The notes beneath the pieces are model-generated. The model had not been told where the DNA came from. It saw nothing but the letters and a program-made list of their open reading frames with translations, and ran no database searches. DNA of 64,000 nucleotides from Saccharibacillus soli. GTDB lineage: Bacteria; Bacillota; Bacilli; Paenibacillales; Paenibacillaceae. The stretch spans positions 434,001 through 498,000 of the forward strand of contig NIOB01000003.1 of NCBI GenBank assembly GCA_002189105.1. Reading direction: 5' to 3'. The translations under genes were made by a program, and so were the position numbers. Positions 1 through 8,331 of the stretch are shown one piece after another (position 1 is the first letter of the stretch; each line of letters opens with the position of its first letter).

Positions 1-356
1 TTCATCCAGCGCTTCTTCGTCCGTACTTCCCAGGTGTAACGTACGCGGGTACAGGTTCCCACTTCTTCAAACTCCAACAGCCCTCTTCCTTCAAGGTGAC
101 CATCAGCACGAAGCTCAATCCGGTGCGGTCTGCATTTTTCCACAATCTGAGCGGTAAAAGAAAGCTTATACAGCATCCGGGTACGGATCACCGTCAGATA
201 CTCATCCCCAACGCCATCGCCGCCCGGACCCGCTTTCAATTTACAGATGGAACAACCCCGCCACCAATCCGCTCGCTCCGGTTCCTCGATTAATTTCCAT
301 AGTTCTTCCGCGCTCGTCTCCAGCATCCAGTCGCTCACGAACCGGTATCCGTTCAT
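1..356 (-). CDS. SRPBCC (START-like) family protein, 3' end cut by window edge
   Basis: The reading frame is open from an ATG at 356 to the left edge, so the C-terminus is missing. The visible 118 residues begin MNGYRFVSDWMLETSAEELW, and continue with EEPERADWWRGC and a C-terminal FEEVGTCTRVRYTWEV. This is the alternating strand pattern of the helix-grip ligand-binding fold found in SRPBCC or polyketide-cyclase-like proteins. A GGGGAG ribosome site lies about 11 bases upstream. It follows the AraC regulator gene on the same strand with a gap of about 70 bp, so the two may be cotranscribed. Ligand and role cannot be told from sequence. Family assignment is fairly sure, function unknown. Confidence 0.72.
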   Translation of the reverse strand, partial: MNGYRFVSDWMLETSAEELWKLIEEPERADWWRGCSICKLKAGPGGDGVGDEYLTVIRTRMLYKLSFTAQIVEKCRPHRIELRADGHLEGRGLLEFEEVGTCTRVRYTWEVRTKKRWM

Positions 357-427
357 CTGAATCCGCTCCCCTGCCGGTTAAGGTCTTTCCCTTCATTAAA
401 CACCAGGCAAGGGGATTGAACAGCGGG

Positions 428-1330
428 TCAGTGAAAAAGACCGTCCCTCAATGAGCGATGATTCTGCCGATACAAGCGAGGTGGCATGCCGTGATATTTG
501 TGAAAGATCCGATTGAATTGCGAGAAGCTGCTGAAGCCGCACCGGGCGGCAATATCCGTGATCTTGTCATGGGAGTGAATCAGCTGCTGTTGGGCATGAC
601 GAATCCGGGTCATCTGTACATAAGCGGTGAACGTAAATCCGGTGACTTTGTTAAACTGGCGGGACAGATGAGGGGCGCTGATATAAAAATGCCGGGCAAC
701 CTCATCCAGTGACAGTTCCCGCTGATAGTGACTGTGAATGTACGAAGCGACCGCATACATGCGCCGAGAAATCGAAGACCCCGCTTCCTCCCGCACATAA
801 CCATTCTCCGCCGCGTAATGATGAATTCGGCATAGAAATTCCACAAACTGATGATGGATCGCCATTGCCTGAACCTGTGAAGACTGCTGCGACCAGGTAA
901 AGATCTGATTCAGCGGCTCCAGAATCTCGCTGCGGCGCTCCTCCGGGAAACGGAAGATCGGCACCGGCTCATCGAAGATCGAGAACAAGGCCTGGTAGTC
1001 CTCTTGCAGCCCCGGCAGGTTCCTGGGCATATCAAAGCGGATCATCAACCGTCTGGGCGACGCTCCCCGGGGATATTGGGTCTTATGCAGCAAGGAAGGA
1101 CGCAGCAGCACCAGATCATAAGGCTGCATCTCGTACAGACTGCCCTCAATAATATGCGCCGCCGTGTGATCGAGCAGAATACAAATTTCATAGAAGTCGT
1201 GAAAATGCTGAAATTCCATATTGCGATCATACGAACGTTCATCATAGTCCAGGTGATAAAAAAGAGGATCGCCCTGCTGATTAACCTGGATCGTATACCC
1301 TTTTTCGTAGGACAACGCCCACGGCATCAT
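428..1330 (-). CDS. AraC family transcriptional regulator (cupin sensor plus HTH)
   Basis: A 300-residue regulator. Residues about 30-120 form a cupin-like ligand pocket (EFQHFHDFYEICILL, then YDLVLLRPSLLHKT). Residues about 195-295 carry the two AraC helix-turn-helix motifs, ending in the typical FSSFSQFNRIFHKYHGMPPRLYR. The start chosen is the ATG at 1330, preceded by AGGAAGGAG at good spacing. The longer frame up to 1402 has no ribosome site and lacks family similarity. It is transcribed divergently from the GH38 alpha-mannosidase, so it probably controls that gene in response to a mannose-containing sugar. That link is inferred from position only. Confidence 0.88.
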   Translation of the reverse strand: MMPWALSYEKGYTIQVNQQGDPLFYHLDYDERSYDRNMEFQHFHDFYEICILLDHTAAHIIEGSLYEMQPYDLVLLRPSLLHKTQYPRGASPRRLMIRFDMPRNLPGLQEDYQALFSIFDEPVPIFRFPEERRSEILEPLNQIFTWSQQSSQVQAMAIHHQFVEFLCRIHHYAAENGYVREEAGSSISRRMYAVASYIHSHYQRELSLDEVARHFYISAPHLSRQFNKVTGFTFTAYVQMTRIRHAQQQLIHSHDKITDIAARCGFSSFSQFNRIFHKYHGMPPRLYRQNHRSLRDGLFH

Positions 1331-1495
1331 GGATCTGCTCCTTCCTGGCTTGTTTTTTTCTACTTTAGCATGAAATGCAACAAAAAACGGGATTCTGCGC
1401 ATAAAGCACGTAGTTCCCCGTCTTCAAGATTTGTTATGCTGGATTTAAAATGTGAACGTTCCCAAAAATATGAGATTGCAAGGTGGGACTCCGAT

Positions 1496-4400
1496 ATGAA
1501 AACCAATTCTTTAGCCACTCGAATCCATACCCTATTGCAAGATCTGGAGAAGGCGCGGCTGACGTCCAGAATCGACATCCCCGAACTTTATCATCAAGAG
1601 AGCGGCTACCACAGCTGGGATCTGGTGCATGAAGACTCTTCGGCATGGAATATTTTCCGCAAAGGTGAGGGTTGGGGCGGCAAGGACATCCACGGCTGCT
1701 TCAAGGCACGCATCCAAATCCCCAAATCGCTGGTAGGCAAAAAGGTCATCTGTGCGATTGTCACGGGGGCTACAGATGTCTGGAATTATGACAATCCGCA
1801 GTTTCTGGCCTTTATCAATGGAGAGTTGATCTGCGGGCTGGACGTCAACCACACCGAGATCGACGTGACTCCTTATGCGGCCACGGGTGAAGAATTCGAG
1901 CTGGCGCTGTATGCGTATTGCAGTACGTCTGCCGCCGATGTCTTCCTGCATGTCTATCTTGCCGAGCAGCATCAGGACGTCTCGGATCTGTACTACGATC
2001 TCAAGGCAGCGCTGGAGGCCGCCGATCTGCTGCGGGAAGACGATCTGGAACGGCTGAAGCTGATCGAACAGTTAAATCAGGCCGTCAATCTGCTGGATCT
2101 GCGGGTCGCGGACAGCCCGGCCTTCTATGCCTCTGTGCAGGAAGCACGGCAGTATCTACAGACGCATCTCTACGGGGAGACTCGCCCAGCTGACGATCAT
2201 ATTCCTACCGTTCACTGCATCGGGCATACGCATATTGATGTCGCCTGGCTGTGGACACTGGATCAGACGCGGGAGAAAGTGATTCGCAGCTTCGCCAGTG
2301 TGCTGTACCTGATGGACAAATTCCCGGAATACACGTTTATGTCGTCCCAACCGCAGCTCTACGCTTACCTCAAAGCTGACTTTCCTTCTTTATATGAAAA
2401 GATCAAGCAGAAGATCGCGGAAGGCCGCTGGGAAGCGGAAGGTTCGATGTGGCTGGAAGCCGACTGCAATCTGATCTCCGGCGAGTCCATGATCCGTCAG
2501 ATTCTCTATGGCAAACGCTTTTTCCGGGAGGAGTTTGGCGTCGAAAATCGCGTGCTCTGGCTGCCGGATGTCTTCGGTTACAGCGCGGCGATGCCGCAGA
2601 TCATGCGCAAGAGCGGGATCGACTATTTTATGACCACCAAGATTGCCTGGAACGATACGAACCAGATTCCGAACGATACGATGTATTGGAGAGGGATCGA
2701 CGGAACGGAAGTCCTGACCCATTTTATTACGGCAAAAGACTATATCAAACATCCCGAATTCGGCTCTCACCGATTCGAGACGACCTATAATGGGCGCTTC
2801 AACGCCTCGCAGGTCAAGGGAACGTGGCAGCGGTATCAGAACAAGAACATCAACACGGATGTGCTGCAATGTTTTGGATTTGGTGACGGAGGGGGTGGGC
2901 CGACGGAAGAGATGCTGGAGCATGGGCGGCGGCTGGAAAAAGGACTGCCGGGTGTGCCTGCGATCAAGCGGACTTTCGTGCGCGAATTTTTCGAAAAGTT
3001 GGAGCAGAATCTGAAAGGCAATCGCGCGGTTCCGCGTTGGTCCGGGGAGCTGTATCTGGAGTACCATCGCGGCACGTATACGTCGATGGCCCGCAGCAAA
3101 CGTGATAATCGCCTGAGCGAATTCGCGCTGGGGGATGCCGAGCTGTTCGCGACGATGCTTCGGCAGGCCGATCCGCAGGCGGTCTATCCGACGGAAGCTC
3201 TGGAACGTGCTTGGAAACTCGTCATGCTGAATCAGTTCCACGATATTCTGCCGGGAAGCGCGATCGAACAGGTGTATATCGATTCGCGGGAGCAGTACGA
3301 AGAAGTGCTGCGGATCACGGACGAGCTGACGAACGACGCGCTGGGCGGCATCGCGAGCCGAATCGCGTCGGACGGTCAAACCGTCGTCGTGTTCAACTCC
3401 ACCGGGTTCGCGCGAACGGATACGGTCGAGCTGGCCGGCTGTGCGGAAGAAGCAGCGGTCTACGACGGAGATCGACGGGTGCCGAGCCAGACTACGCCGG
3501 AAGGCAGTCTGATCTTCCTCGCGGAACATGTGCCGGCGGCGGGCTACAAGACTTTCCGTCTGGAGCGGCAGTCAGCCGTTCCGGCGGATACGGACGCAGC
3601 GGGCGTCTTGGAAACGGCGGCCGCCGAATGGAATGCGGAACAGCGCCGGATCGAGACGCCGTTCTACACGCTGCGCTTGAACGAGCGGGCCGAATTCGTT
3701 TCCGTCTGGGATAAAGATGAAGAACGCGAGCTGCTTCAACCGGGCCAACGCGGGAATGTGCTGCAAGTGTTCGAAGATCGGCCCGCCGAATACGAAGCTT
3801 GGAATATCGACGATTATTACGAGCAGAAGATGTGGGAGATCGACGATCTGGAATCGACGGCATGGATCGAGCACGGTCCGGTCCGCTCGGTGCTGCAAGT
3901 GAGAAGACGCTTTTTGGACTCGGTGGTCGAGCAGCGAATCGTCTTCTACGCGCACACGCGGCGTATCGATTTCCGGACTTTCGTCGATTGGAAGCAGGAG
4001 CACCTGCTGCTGAAGGTCGCGTTCCCCGTAGATATCCGCAGCGAGAAAGCCGTCTACGAGATCCAATACGGCAACGTGGAGCGCGCCACGCATCGCAATA
4101 CGAGTTGGGATCAAGCGAGGTTCGAAGTGTGCGGTCAGAAATGGGCCGATCTGGCGGAGAACGGCTACGGCGTCGCTCTGCTCAACGACTGCAAATACGG
4201 CTACGATATTCACGACTCCGTGATGCGTCTGTCGCTGATCAAGAGCGCGACGTATCCGAACCCGAATGCCGACAAAGAGGCGCATCTGTTCACCTATTCG
4301 CTCTATCCGCATACGGGCGATTTCCGCGAAGGACGCGTCATTCAAGCCGCTTACGATCTGAACCGTCCGCTTACGGCCCGCGAGTTGGGGCCGCAGAACG

Positions 4401-4693
4401 GAACGCTTCCGGGCGTGTGGTCTTTGACGTCGGTCGATCGGGAGAACGTGATCCTCGAAGTGATCAAGCAAGCCGAAGATCAAGGCGACCTGATCTTCCG
4501 CGTCTATGAAGCTCACGGCCGCCGAACCCGCGCCGCTCTGCACCTGCCCGAGTCTTCGACCGAAGCGTATGCCTGCGACTTGATGGAGAATATCGAAGCC
4601 GAATGCGACGTGCAAGGCGGCCGGCTTGTTTTCGAGATCCGACCGTACGAGATTCTGACGTTCCGCGTACGGCAAGCTTTGAGCGAAGCGTGA
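1496..4693 (+). CDS. Alpha-mannosidase, glycoside hydrolase family 38
   Basis: A 1065-residue GH38 enzyme, the usual length for bacterial members, probably cytoplasmic because no signal peptide is seen. It would hydrolyse terminal alpha-mannosyl residues from oligosaccharides or glycans. The zinc-site motif HTHIDVAWLW lies near residue 243. The catalytic nucleophile Asp is in WLPDVFGYS near residue 358. GDGGGGPT and QFHDILPGSAI, both typical of the family, follow. The C-terminal half forms the beta-sandwich domains. The start is the ATG at 1496 with AAGGTGG nine bases upstream; the frame extends further upstream, but that part overlaps the divergent regulator gene. A strong terminator follows. 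Confidence 0.95.
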   Translation: MKTNSLATRIHTLLQDLEKARLTSRIDIPELYHQESGYHSWDLVHEDSSAWNIFRKGEGWGGKDIHGCFKARIQIPKSLVGKKVICAIVTGATDVWNYDNPQFLAFINGELICGLDVNHTEIDVTPYAATGEEFELALYAYCSTSAADVFLHVYLAEQHQDVSDLYYDLKAALEAADLLREDDLERLKLIEQLNQAVNLLDLRVADSPAFYASVQEARQYLQTHLYGETRPADDHIPTVHCIGHTHIDVAWLWTLDQTREKVIRSFASVLYLMDKFPEYTFMSSQPQLYAYLKADFPSLYEKIKQKIAEGRWEAEGSMWLEADCNLISGESMIRQILYGKRFFREEFGVENRVLWLPDVFGYSAAMPQIMRKSGIDYFMTTKIAWNDTNQIPNDTMYWRGIDGTEVLTHFITAKDYIKHPEFGSHRFETTYNGRFNASQVKGTWQRYQNKNINTDVLQCFGFGDGGGGPTEEMLEHGRRLEKGLPGVPAIKRTFVREFFEKLEQNLKGNRAVPRWSGELYLEYHRGTYTSMARSKRDNRLSEFALGDAELFATMLRQADPQAVYPTEALERAWKLVMLNQFHDILPGSAIEQVYIDSREQYEEVLRITDELTNDALGGIASRIASDGQTVVVFNSTGFARTDTVELAGCAEEAAVYDGDRRVPSQTTPEGSLIFLAEHVPAAGYKTFRLERQSAVPADTDAAGVLETAAAEWNAEQRRIETPFYTLRLNERAEFVSVWDKDEERELLQPGQRGNVLQVFEDRPAEYEAWNIDDYYEQKMWEIDDLESTAWIEHGPVRSVLQVRRRFLDSVVEQRIVFYAHTRRIDFRTFVDWKQEHLLLKVAFPVDIRSEKAVYEIQYGNVERATHRNTSWDQARFEVCGQKWADLAENGYGVALLNDCKYGYDIHDSVMRLSLIKSATYPNPNADKEAHLFTYSLYPHTGDFREGRVIQAAYDLNRPLTARELGPQNGTLPGVWSLTSVDRENVILEVIKQAEDQGDLIFRVYEAHGRRTRAALHLPESSTEAYACDLMENIEAECDVQGGRLVFEIRPYEILTFRVRQALSEA

Positions 4694-4723
4694 AAATCGT
4701 TCCTGCTACTCTTTATCCGATCA

Positions 4724-4767
4724 AAAAGAGGATTCCCTTCGCCTAGACGAGGAATCCTCTTTTCGTT
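4724..4767 (+). terminator. Rho-independent terminator after the GH38 gene
   Basis: Arms AAAAGAGGATTCC and GGAATCCTCTTTT pair perfectly over 13 bp around a 14-base loop and end in a T-run. It lies 30 bases after the mannosidase stop codon. Confidence 0.85.
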
Positions 4768-4799
4768 ATGGAAGACATCAAAAATCCATTTTTTGAATA

Positions 4800-5168
4800 T
4801 TATTGATGATATCCGTATCCTATGAATACAAAGGTGTTTGGATTGAAATACATGGTTTTATGCGTATTTCCGTATCGAGGATCGATATTCGGAACACTTA
4901 CTTCGACAACCTGTCCTCCGTTCAAATGCGTCAAAAATAGATTAAACTTTTGCCAACTCGTCGTACTCGCTATTTGTTCCGCTTTTACGGTAACACGCTC
5001 AACTTCCAATTGCTCCGCATAATTTTCAAAAGCATGTCTTTCACTCGCATCCATATGTCTCAAAGCAGACTGCAAGAAAAAGGATTTAGCAATAAAAAGG
5101 GTGCTAACAACGAAATACGCTGCAATCAACGCGAATACAAAAAAATAAGGTAGAAGTTTTCGTTTCGT
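4800..5168 (-). CDS. Small membrane-anchored hypothetical protein with a non-canonical (ACG) or lost start codon
   Basis: I do not recognise this protein. The frame encodes about 122 residues: a positively charged N-terminus (KRKLLPYFF), one hydrophobic segment (FVFALIAAYFVVSTLFIA), a coiled-coil-prone stretch with SERHAFENYAEQLEVE, and a soluble C-terminus. There is no in-frame ATG or GTG; the first TTG (5129) falls inside the membrane segment and has no ribosome site. An AGAAGGGA site sits six bases before ACG at 5168, exactly where an ATG would be expected. Either ACG is used or the start has decayed. The gene is AT-rich compared with the mannosidase and abuts the inverted-repeat element at 5194. 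Confidence 0.45.
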   Translation of the reverse strand, partial: TKRKLLPYFFVFALIAAYFVVSTLFIAKSFFLQSALRHMDASERHAFENYAEQLEVERVTVKAEQIASTTSWQKFNLFLTHLNGGQVVEVSVPNIDPRYGNTHKTMYFNPNTFVFIGYGYHQ

Positions 5169-5193
5169 GATGTTCCCTTCTTTCTTTAGACCC

Positions 5194-5372
5194 TGTACGC
5201 AAATTTAACGATGTGCATCTTTATTCGCCTTTTCACCCTCTTCGGTCGGACTCACTCCAGAAGCACGATCGAATCCCCAACGTCGTCAATGCCCCTTAAC
5301 GTGCCACGGCACGCCTCCGAAACCCTTCCTTGTGGAGACTTCCGAATCGGTTTCCCTTGAAGTTTGCGTACA
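5194..5372. repeat. Repeat element with terminal inverted repeats, copy 1 (MITE-like)
   Basis: A non-coding block of 179 bp bounded by TGTACGCAAATTT on the left and the inverse of TGTACGCAAACTT on the right. Inside are AACGATGTGCATCTTTA near the left end, a GTGCCACGGCAC palindrome in the middle and AACCCTTCCTTGT towards the right. The same landmarks, order and ends recur at 15487-15638 in the same orientation. No coding capacity is convincing. It may be a non-autonomous mobile element or a structured repeat. Confidence 0.7.
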
Positions 5373-5397
5373 TGTCCCATTCAGTTTTTCATATACA

Positions 5398-6033
5398 TTA
5401 TGATGTCCGTTCGTTTAAATTTTCTATTTCCAGTTCAAACTCCTGCCTATTCATTTGATTTTCTTCATTAGAAAAATCGAAAAATGCTTGCACTTCATCA
5501 TTTTGAACTTTGAAGTAGCTTGCTTCCGGATGTGTTGCATAATATGAATTATTATTCTCATTTTTATTTAAGATAAGAATGACATCATCTCCAATTTCCA
5601 TATTTGGTTCTACTCCTAATCCTAGTAAGCTTTGCTCCAAAGTTATGATGGTATCGTTCTTATTCAAGTCACCTTTGAATTGTTCAGACACTTCTATGTC
5701 ATAGTTTTTGTATTCAAGTGTTACAAAATTGCTATTATTTTTGCTTAACAAAGCTGCTTCTGGCGTTCCTTCTTCTGCGTAAACTCTTTTTTCTTCATTA
5801 GATATATTTTTGATTTTGCCTTCTACAACTAAATCAGATTTTTGTACCACCTCAGCTAAAGTTTCTGGATTTTCAATGTAAAGTGATAGATGATTCTCTC
5901 CATGACTTCGTTCGAAAACTTCATTTGAGCTAGAATCTTTAAAATGAAGCATAACCAAAGTGACAGATACCGATAATATACATGTAAGAACAATTTGAGA
6001 AAAATATTTTAATTTAAGATTAGATAATTTCAC
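5398..6033 (-). CDS. Membrane-anchored or secreted hypothetical protein with an OB-like region
   Basis: A 211-residue protein with an N-terminal hydrophobic segment (residues about 12-30) acting as a signal anchor. The rest is soluble and acidic. The order SDLVVEGKIKNIS, then YDIEVSEQFKGDLNKNDTIITLEQ, then IGDDVILILNKN matches a pattern common in secreted Firmicute proteins: a small barrel with a conserved (F/L)KGD turn. No catalytic motif is seen. It starts 19 bases after the stop of the metalloprotease gene, so the two form an operon. Base composition is strongly AT-rich, suggesting transfer. It could be a partner or inhibitor of the protease; that is only a guess. Confidence 0.65.
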   Translation of the reverse strand: MKLSNLKLKYFSQIVLTCILSVSVTLVMLHFKDSSSNEVFERSHGENHLSLYIENPETLAEVVQKSDLVVEGKIKNISNEEKRVYAEEGTPEAALLSKNNSNFVTLEYKNYDIEVSEQFKGDLNKNDTIITLEQSLLGLGVEPNMEIGDDVILILNKNENNNSYYATHPEASYFKVQNDEVQAFFDFSNEENQMNRQEFELEIENLNERTS

Positions 6034-6052
6034 TATAACTTCTCCTCTCTAC

Positions 6053-6709
6053 TTAAAATCCGTACATCGCCTTTAAATCATTATTTTCATGTGTTTGCGG
6101 AGTGTAATAATTCAAAGGCCCACTCGTTCTCATAATAGACTGTGTTGAGGAAGCTATAGGAGCATATGAGGAATTATCGGAGTGCCCCAGGCCTATTGCA
6201 TGACCCATTTCATGTGTCAAAGTTTGAGTTCTTTGTGTTGCAGTCTGATTATTGGAAAGAGGAGTGATATAAATTTGCGCACTTTTTATCTTTCTTGTAG
6301 AGTTGAATGCTGTTGAATAAGTAGAAATCTGCGCACTATTCGTATCGTAAATAAAAGTTATGCCTAAGATGGTTATGTAATCCGAATAATTAGGAAAAGT
6401 TTGTTGCCAAAAATTAGTTGTAGGAGTAGCAAAATCAACCTTAGAGCTTCCAAAGCCTGTACTGGAAGCTTTAACGTATGGAGAACCGTTCCAAGCACTT
6501 ACAGCATTAGAGTAAACACTTGTATACGTAGAATTCAAATAATCTCCGTTAGTCGGTACATTCAAATAGCTAGTCGTTTTATCTTGCCATCTTAGTGCTA
6601 CTGAAGAACTTGTCGCAGGGTTGTAAAAAACTTCATGCGCATAAATCGTTACAGCAGAACATACGAAAAAAAGCAGAGTCAAAAATAAAGCTTTAGACTT
6701 TAAAATCAT
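6053..6709 (-). CDS. Matrixin-like zinc metalloprotease, secreted
   Basis: A 218-residue secreted protein. Residues 1-24 are a signal peptide. The zinc-binding motif HEMGHAIGLGH (residues 166-176) fits HExxHxxGxxH of the metzincins, and SIMRTSG about 16 residues later supplies the Met-turn Met. The mature part is short and has no obvious propeptide or cysteine switch, as in the M10-like small bacterial matrixins. It would cleave extracellular proteins. First gene of an AT-rich two-gene operon with the next frame at 6033. Protease identity is secure; substrate unknown. Confidence 0.85.
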   Translation of the reverse strand: MILKSKALFLTLLFFVCSAVTIYAHEVFYNPATSSSVALRWQDKTTSYLNVPTNGDYLNSTYTSVYSNAVSAWNGSPYVKASSTGFGSSKVDFATPTTNFWQQTFPNYSDYITILGITFIYDTNSAQISTYSTAFNSTRKIKSAQIYITPLSNNQTATQRTQTLTHEMGHAIGLGHSDNSSYAPIASSTQSIMRTSGPLNYYTPQTHENNDLKAMYGF

Positions 6710-6830
6710 AAGTATCCTCCTTAATAATTTTGATAGGGATTTAAAACATTTATTTATAAAAAATGGAATAAACCCCTTTTAAATATTAACATGAATAAAT
6801 TTAATTTGGAAATTATATTATAAAAAGCAC

Positions 6831-6895
6831 AAAAAAACCTCTTCTCTTTACATTAAATTCTCTGAGAATCCAAATAAAGATGAGAAGTTTTTTTA
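6831..6895 (-). terminator. Probable terminator after the yciC-like gene
   Basis: CTTCTC at 6841 pairs with GAGAAG at 6882, flanked by seven As on one side and seven Ts on the other, giving a U-tract in either direction. The loop is long and AT-rich, so the call is moderate. Confidence 0.5.
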
Positions 6896-6927
6896 ATTTC
6901 AAACAACTGCATGTTAAGTTTTATTTT

Positions 6928-8160
6928 TTACGTGGTGACCGGTTTAAACGGGTTCGGGAACTGAAGCCAATCCTGCTCCATCTCTTCCGGAGTCAGCAGC
7001 GCCGCATCCAGTGAAGCTTCAATCTCCTGCCGCTGCATTCCTACCCCGATAAATACCAGCTTCGTTACCCGATCGCCCCAGCGTTCGTCCCAGTCCGGCG
7101 ACTGCTCAAACGGTTCGCCCTGCCCGAAGTAGAACTCCCGCTCCTCCGGCGTCAACGCCGATACCCACAAGCCCGCACTCGTAAATTCCTTGGATGCTCC
7201 TGCCTGGCTGAACGAATAGGCCTTGCGATTGTCGAACGCCATCCAGACAATGCCTTTGGAGCGAACCACAGCTTCCGGCCAACGTGCCAACCAGCGTCCG
7301 AAGCGTTCAGGATGGAACGGAACCTTCCTTTTATAGACAAAGGAATGGATGCCGTACTCTTCGGTCTCCGGCGTATGTTCTTCTCTGGACAACTCCAACA
7401 TCCAGCCTGCCGAAACGCTGGCCTGCTCGAAGTCGAAACGACCCGTGTTCAGGATCTCCGCCGGATCGACCTGCCCTTGTACGGAGCGAATGAACTTGGC
7501 CGTTGGCTGAAGACTGCGCAGCACCTCTTCCAGACGATCCAACTCCTTCGGCTCCACGAGGTCACATTTGTTCAGGATCAGCACATCACAGAACTCCACC
7601 TGTTCAATCAGCAGATCGACAATGCTGCGTTCGTCCTCTTCCCCCGCTGCCTGTCTGCGATCCGCCAGAAGCTCACGCGATTGATAATCCTTCCAGAACT
7701 CTGCGGCGTTCACGACCGTGACCATCGTATCGAGACGGGTCAGTCTGGTGAGGTCGATTCCATTCTTTTCATCCACATAGCTAAATGTCTGCGCGACCGG
7801 AACCGGCTCACCAATGCCTGTCGATTCGATCAGGATATAGTCATAACTTCCCTCTTCAACCAGGCGCTCAACCTCGATCAACAGATCTTCGCGCAGCGTG
7901 CAGCAGATGCAGCCGTTCGACATCTCCACCAGCTTCTCATCAATTCGGGACAGACCGCCTCCTTCGCGCACCAGATCCGCATCGATGTTGACTTCGCTCA
8001 TATCATTGACGATGACCGCCACCTTCAAACCCGTTCGATTATTCAGCACGTGGTTAAGCAGCGTCGTCTTGCCCGATCCCAAGTATCCGCTCAGGACGGT
8101 GACGGGGATGCGGCGGTCTTCTACCGCTTGCTCTGTATGAGATAAACGCATTAAACGCAT
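6928..8160 (-). CDS. yciC: CobW/YciC-type GTPase, zinc homeostasis metallochaperone
   Basis: A 410-residue member of the G3E (COG0523) family. The P-loop GYLGSGKTTLLNH lies near residues 22-34, the metal-binding GCICCTLRED near 80, and the specificity motif LNKCDLV near 195. The C-terminal CobW domain follows. Such proteins hydrolyse GTP and deliver or buffer zinc under scarcity. A near-perfect Zur box lies just upstream, which supports the zinc role and makes the YciC assignment better than CobW. GTG at 8163, ATG at 8160 and ATG at 8151 are all possible starts; 8160 was preferred because AAAGGAAG lies upstream. Transcribed divergently from the peptide locus. Confidence 0.88.
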   Translation of the reverse strand: MRLMRLSHTEQAVEDRRIPVTVLSGYLGSGKTTLLNHVLNNRTGLKVAVIVNDMSEVNIDADLVREGGGLSRIDEKLVEMSNGCICCTLREDLLIEVERLVEEGSYDYILIESTGIGEPVPVAQTFSYVDEKNGIDLTRLTRLDTMVTVVNAAEFWKDYQSRELLADRRQAAGEEDERSIVDLLIEQVEFCDVLILNKCDLVEPKELDRLEEVLRSLQPTAKFIRSVQGQVDPAEILNTGRFDFEQASVSAGWMLELSREEHTPETEEYGIHSFVYKRKVPFHPERFGRWLARWPEAVVRSKGIVWMAFDNRKAYSFSQAGASKEFTSAGLWVSALTPEEREFYFGQGEPFEQSPDWDERWGDRVTKLVFIGVGMQRQEIEASLDAALLTPEEMEQDWLQFPNPFKPVTT

Positions 8161-8180
8161 CACTTCCTTTCTTCATCTGC

Positions 8181-8201
8181 TAATAGTAATGATTACGATT
8201 A
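8181..8201 (-). promoter_or_regulatory. Zur box (zinc uptake regulator operator)
   Basis: On the minus strand the site reads TAATCGTAATCATTACTATT, nearly identical to the Bacillus Zur consensus built on CGTAATNATTACG. It lies 20-40 bases upstream of the YciC-like GTPase start. Repression in zinc-replete cells is inferred from the family. Confidence 0.8.
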
Positions 8202-8254
8202 ATATAATTGTATCTTAATCTTTTTTTGTGGATATTGTCAACGCGCATGGGATG

Positions 8255-8303
8255 TTGCGGGGGGATTTGCGCGAAAATGGCGGAATTGGCGGTGACTTTG
8301 CGG
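8255..8303 (+). promoter_or_regulatory. Three TTGCGG-like direct repeats, candidate ComA-type response regulator site
   Basis: GTTGCGGGG begins at 8254, TTTGCGCG at 8266 and TTTGCGGTG at 8297, so the spacings are 12 and 31 bases, near one and three helical turns. TTGCGG is the half site recognised by ComA in Bacillus subtilis. The response regulator of this locus is ComA-like. Direct rather than inverted order is a difference from the classical ComA box. Function is inferred. Confidence 0.45.
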
Positions 8304-8331
8304 TGAAAAAAAGGATTTCATCTCTTACAAT
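8303..8331 (+). promoter_or_regulatory. Candidate sigma-A promoter of the peptide locus
   Basis: GTGAAA (8303-8308) and TACAAT (8326-8331) are 17 bases apart. Transcription would start near 8338, about 35 bases before the GAGGAGG-linked start of the ABC ATPase. The -35 match is only four of six, as in activator-dependent promoters. Confidence 0.45.

Noticed and set aside
2390-3529. 379-codon minus-strand frame opposite the alpha-mannosidase
   Set aside because: A shadow of the GC-rich GH38 gene, with no ribosome site or domain.
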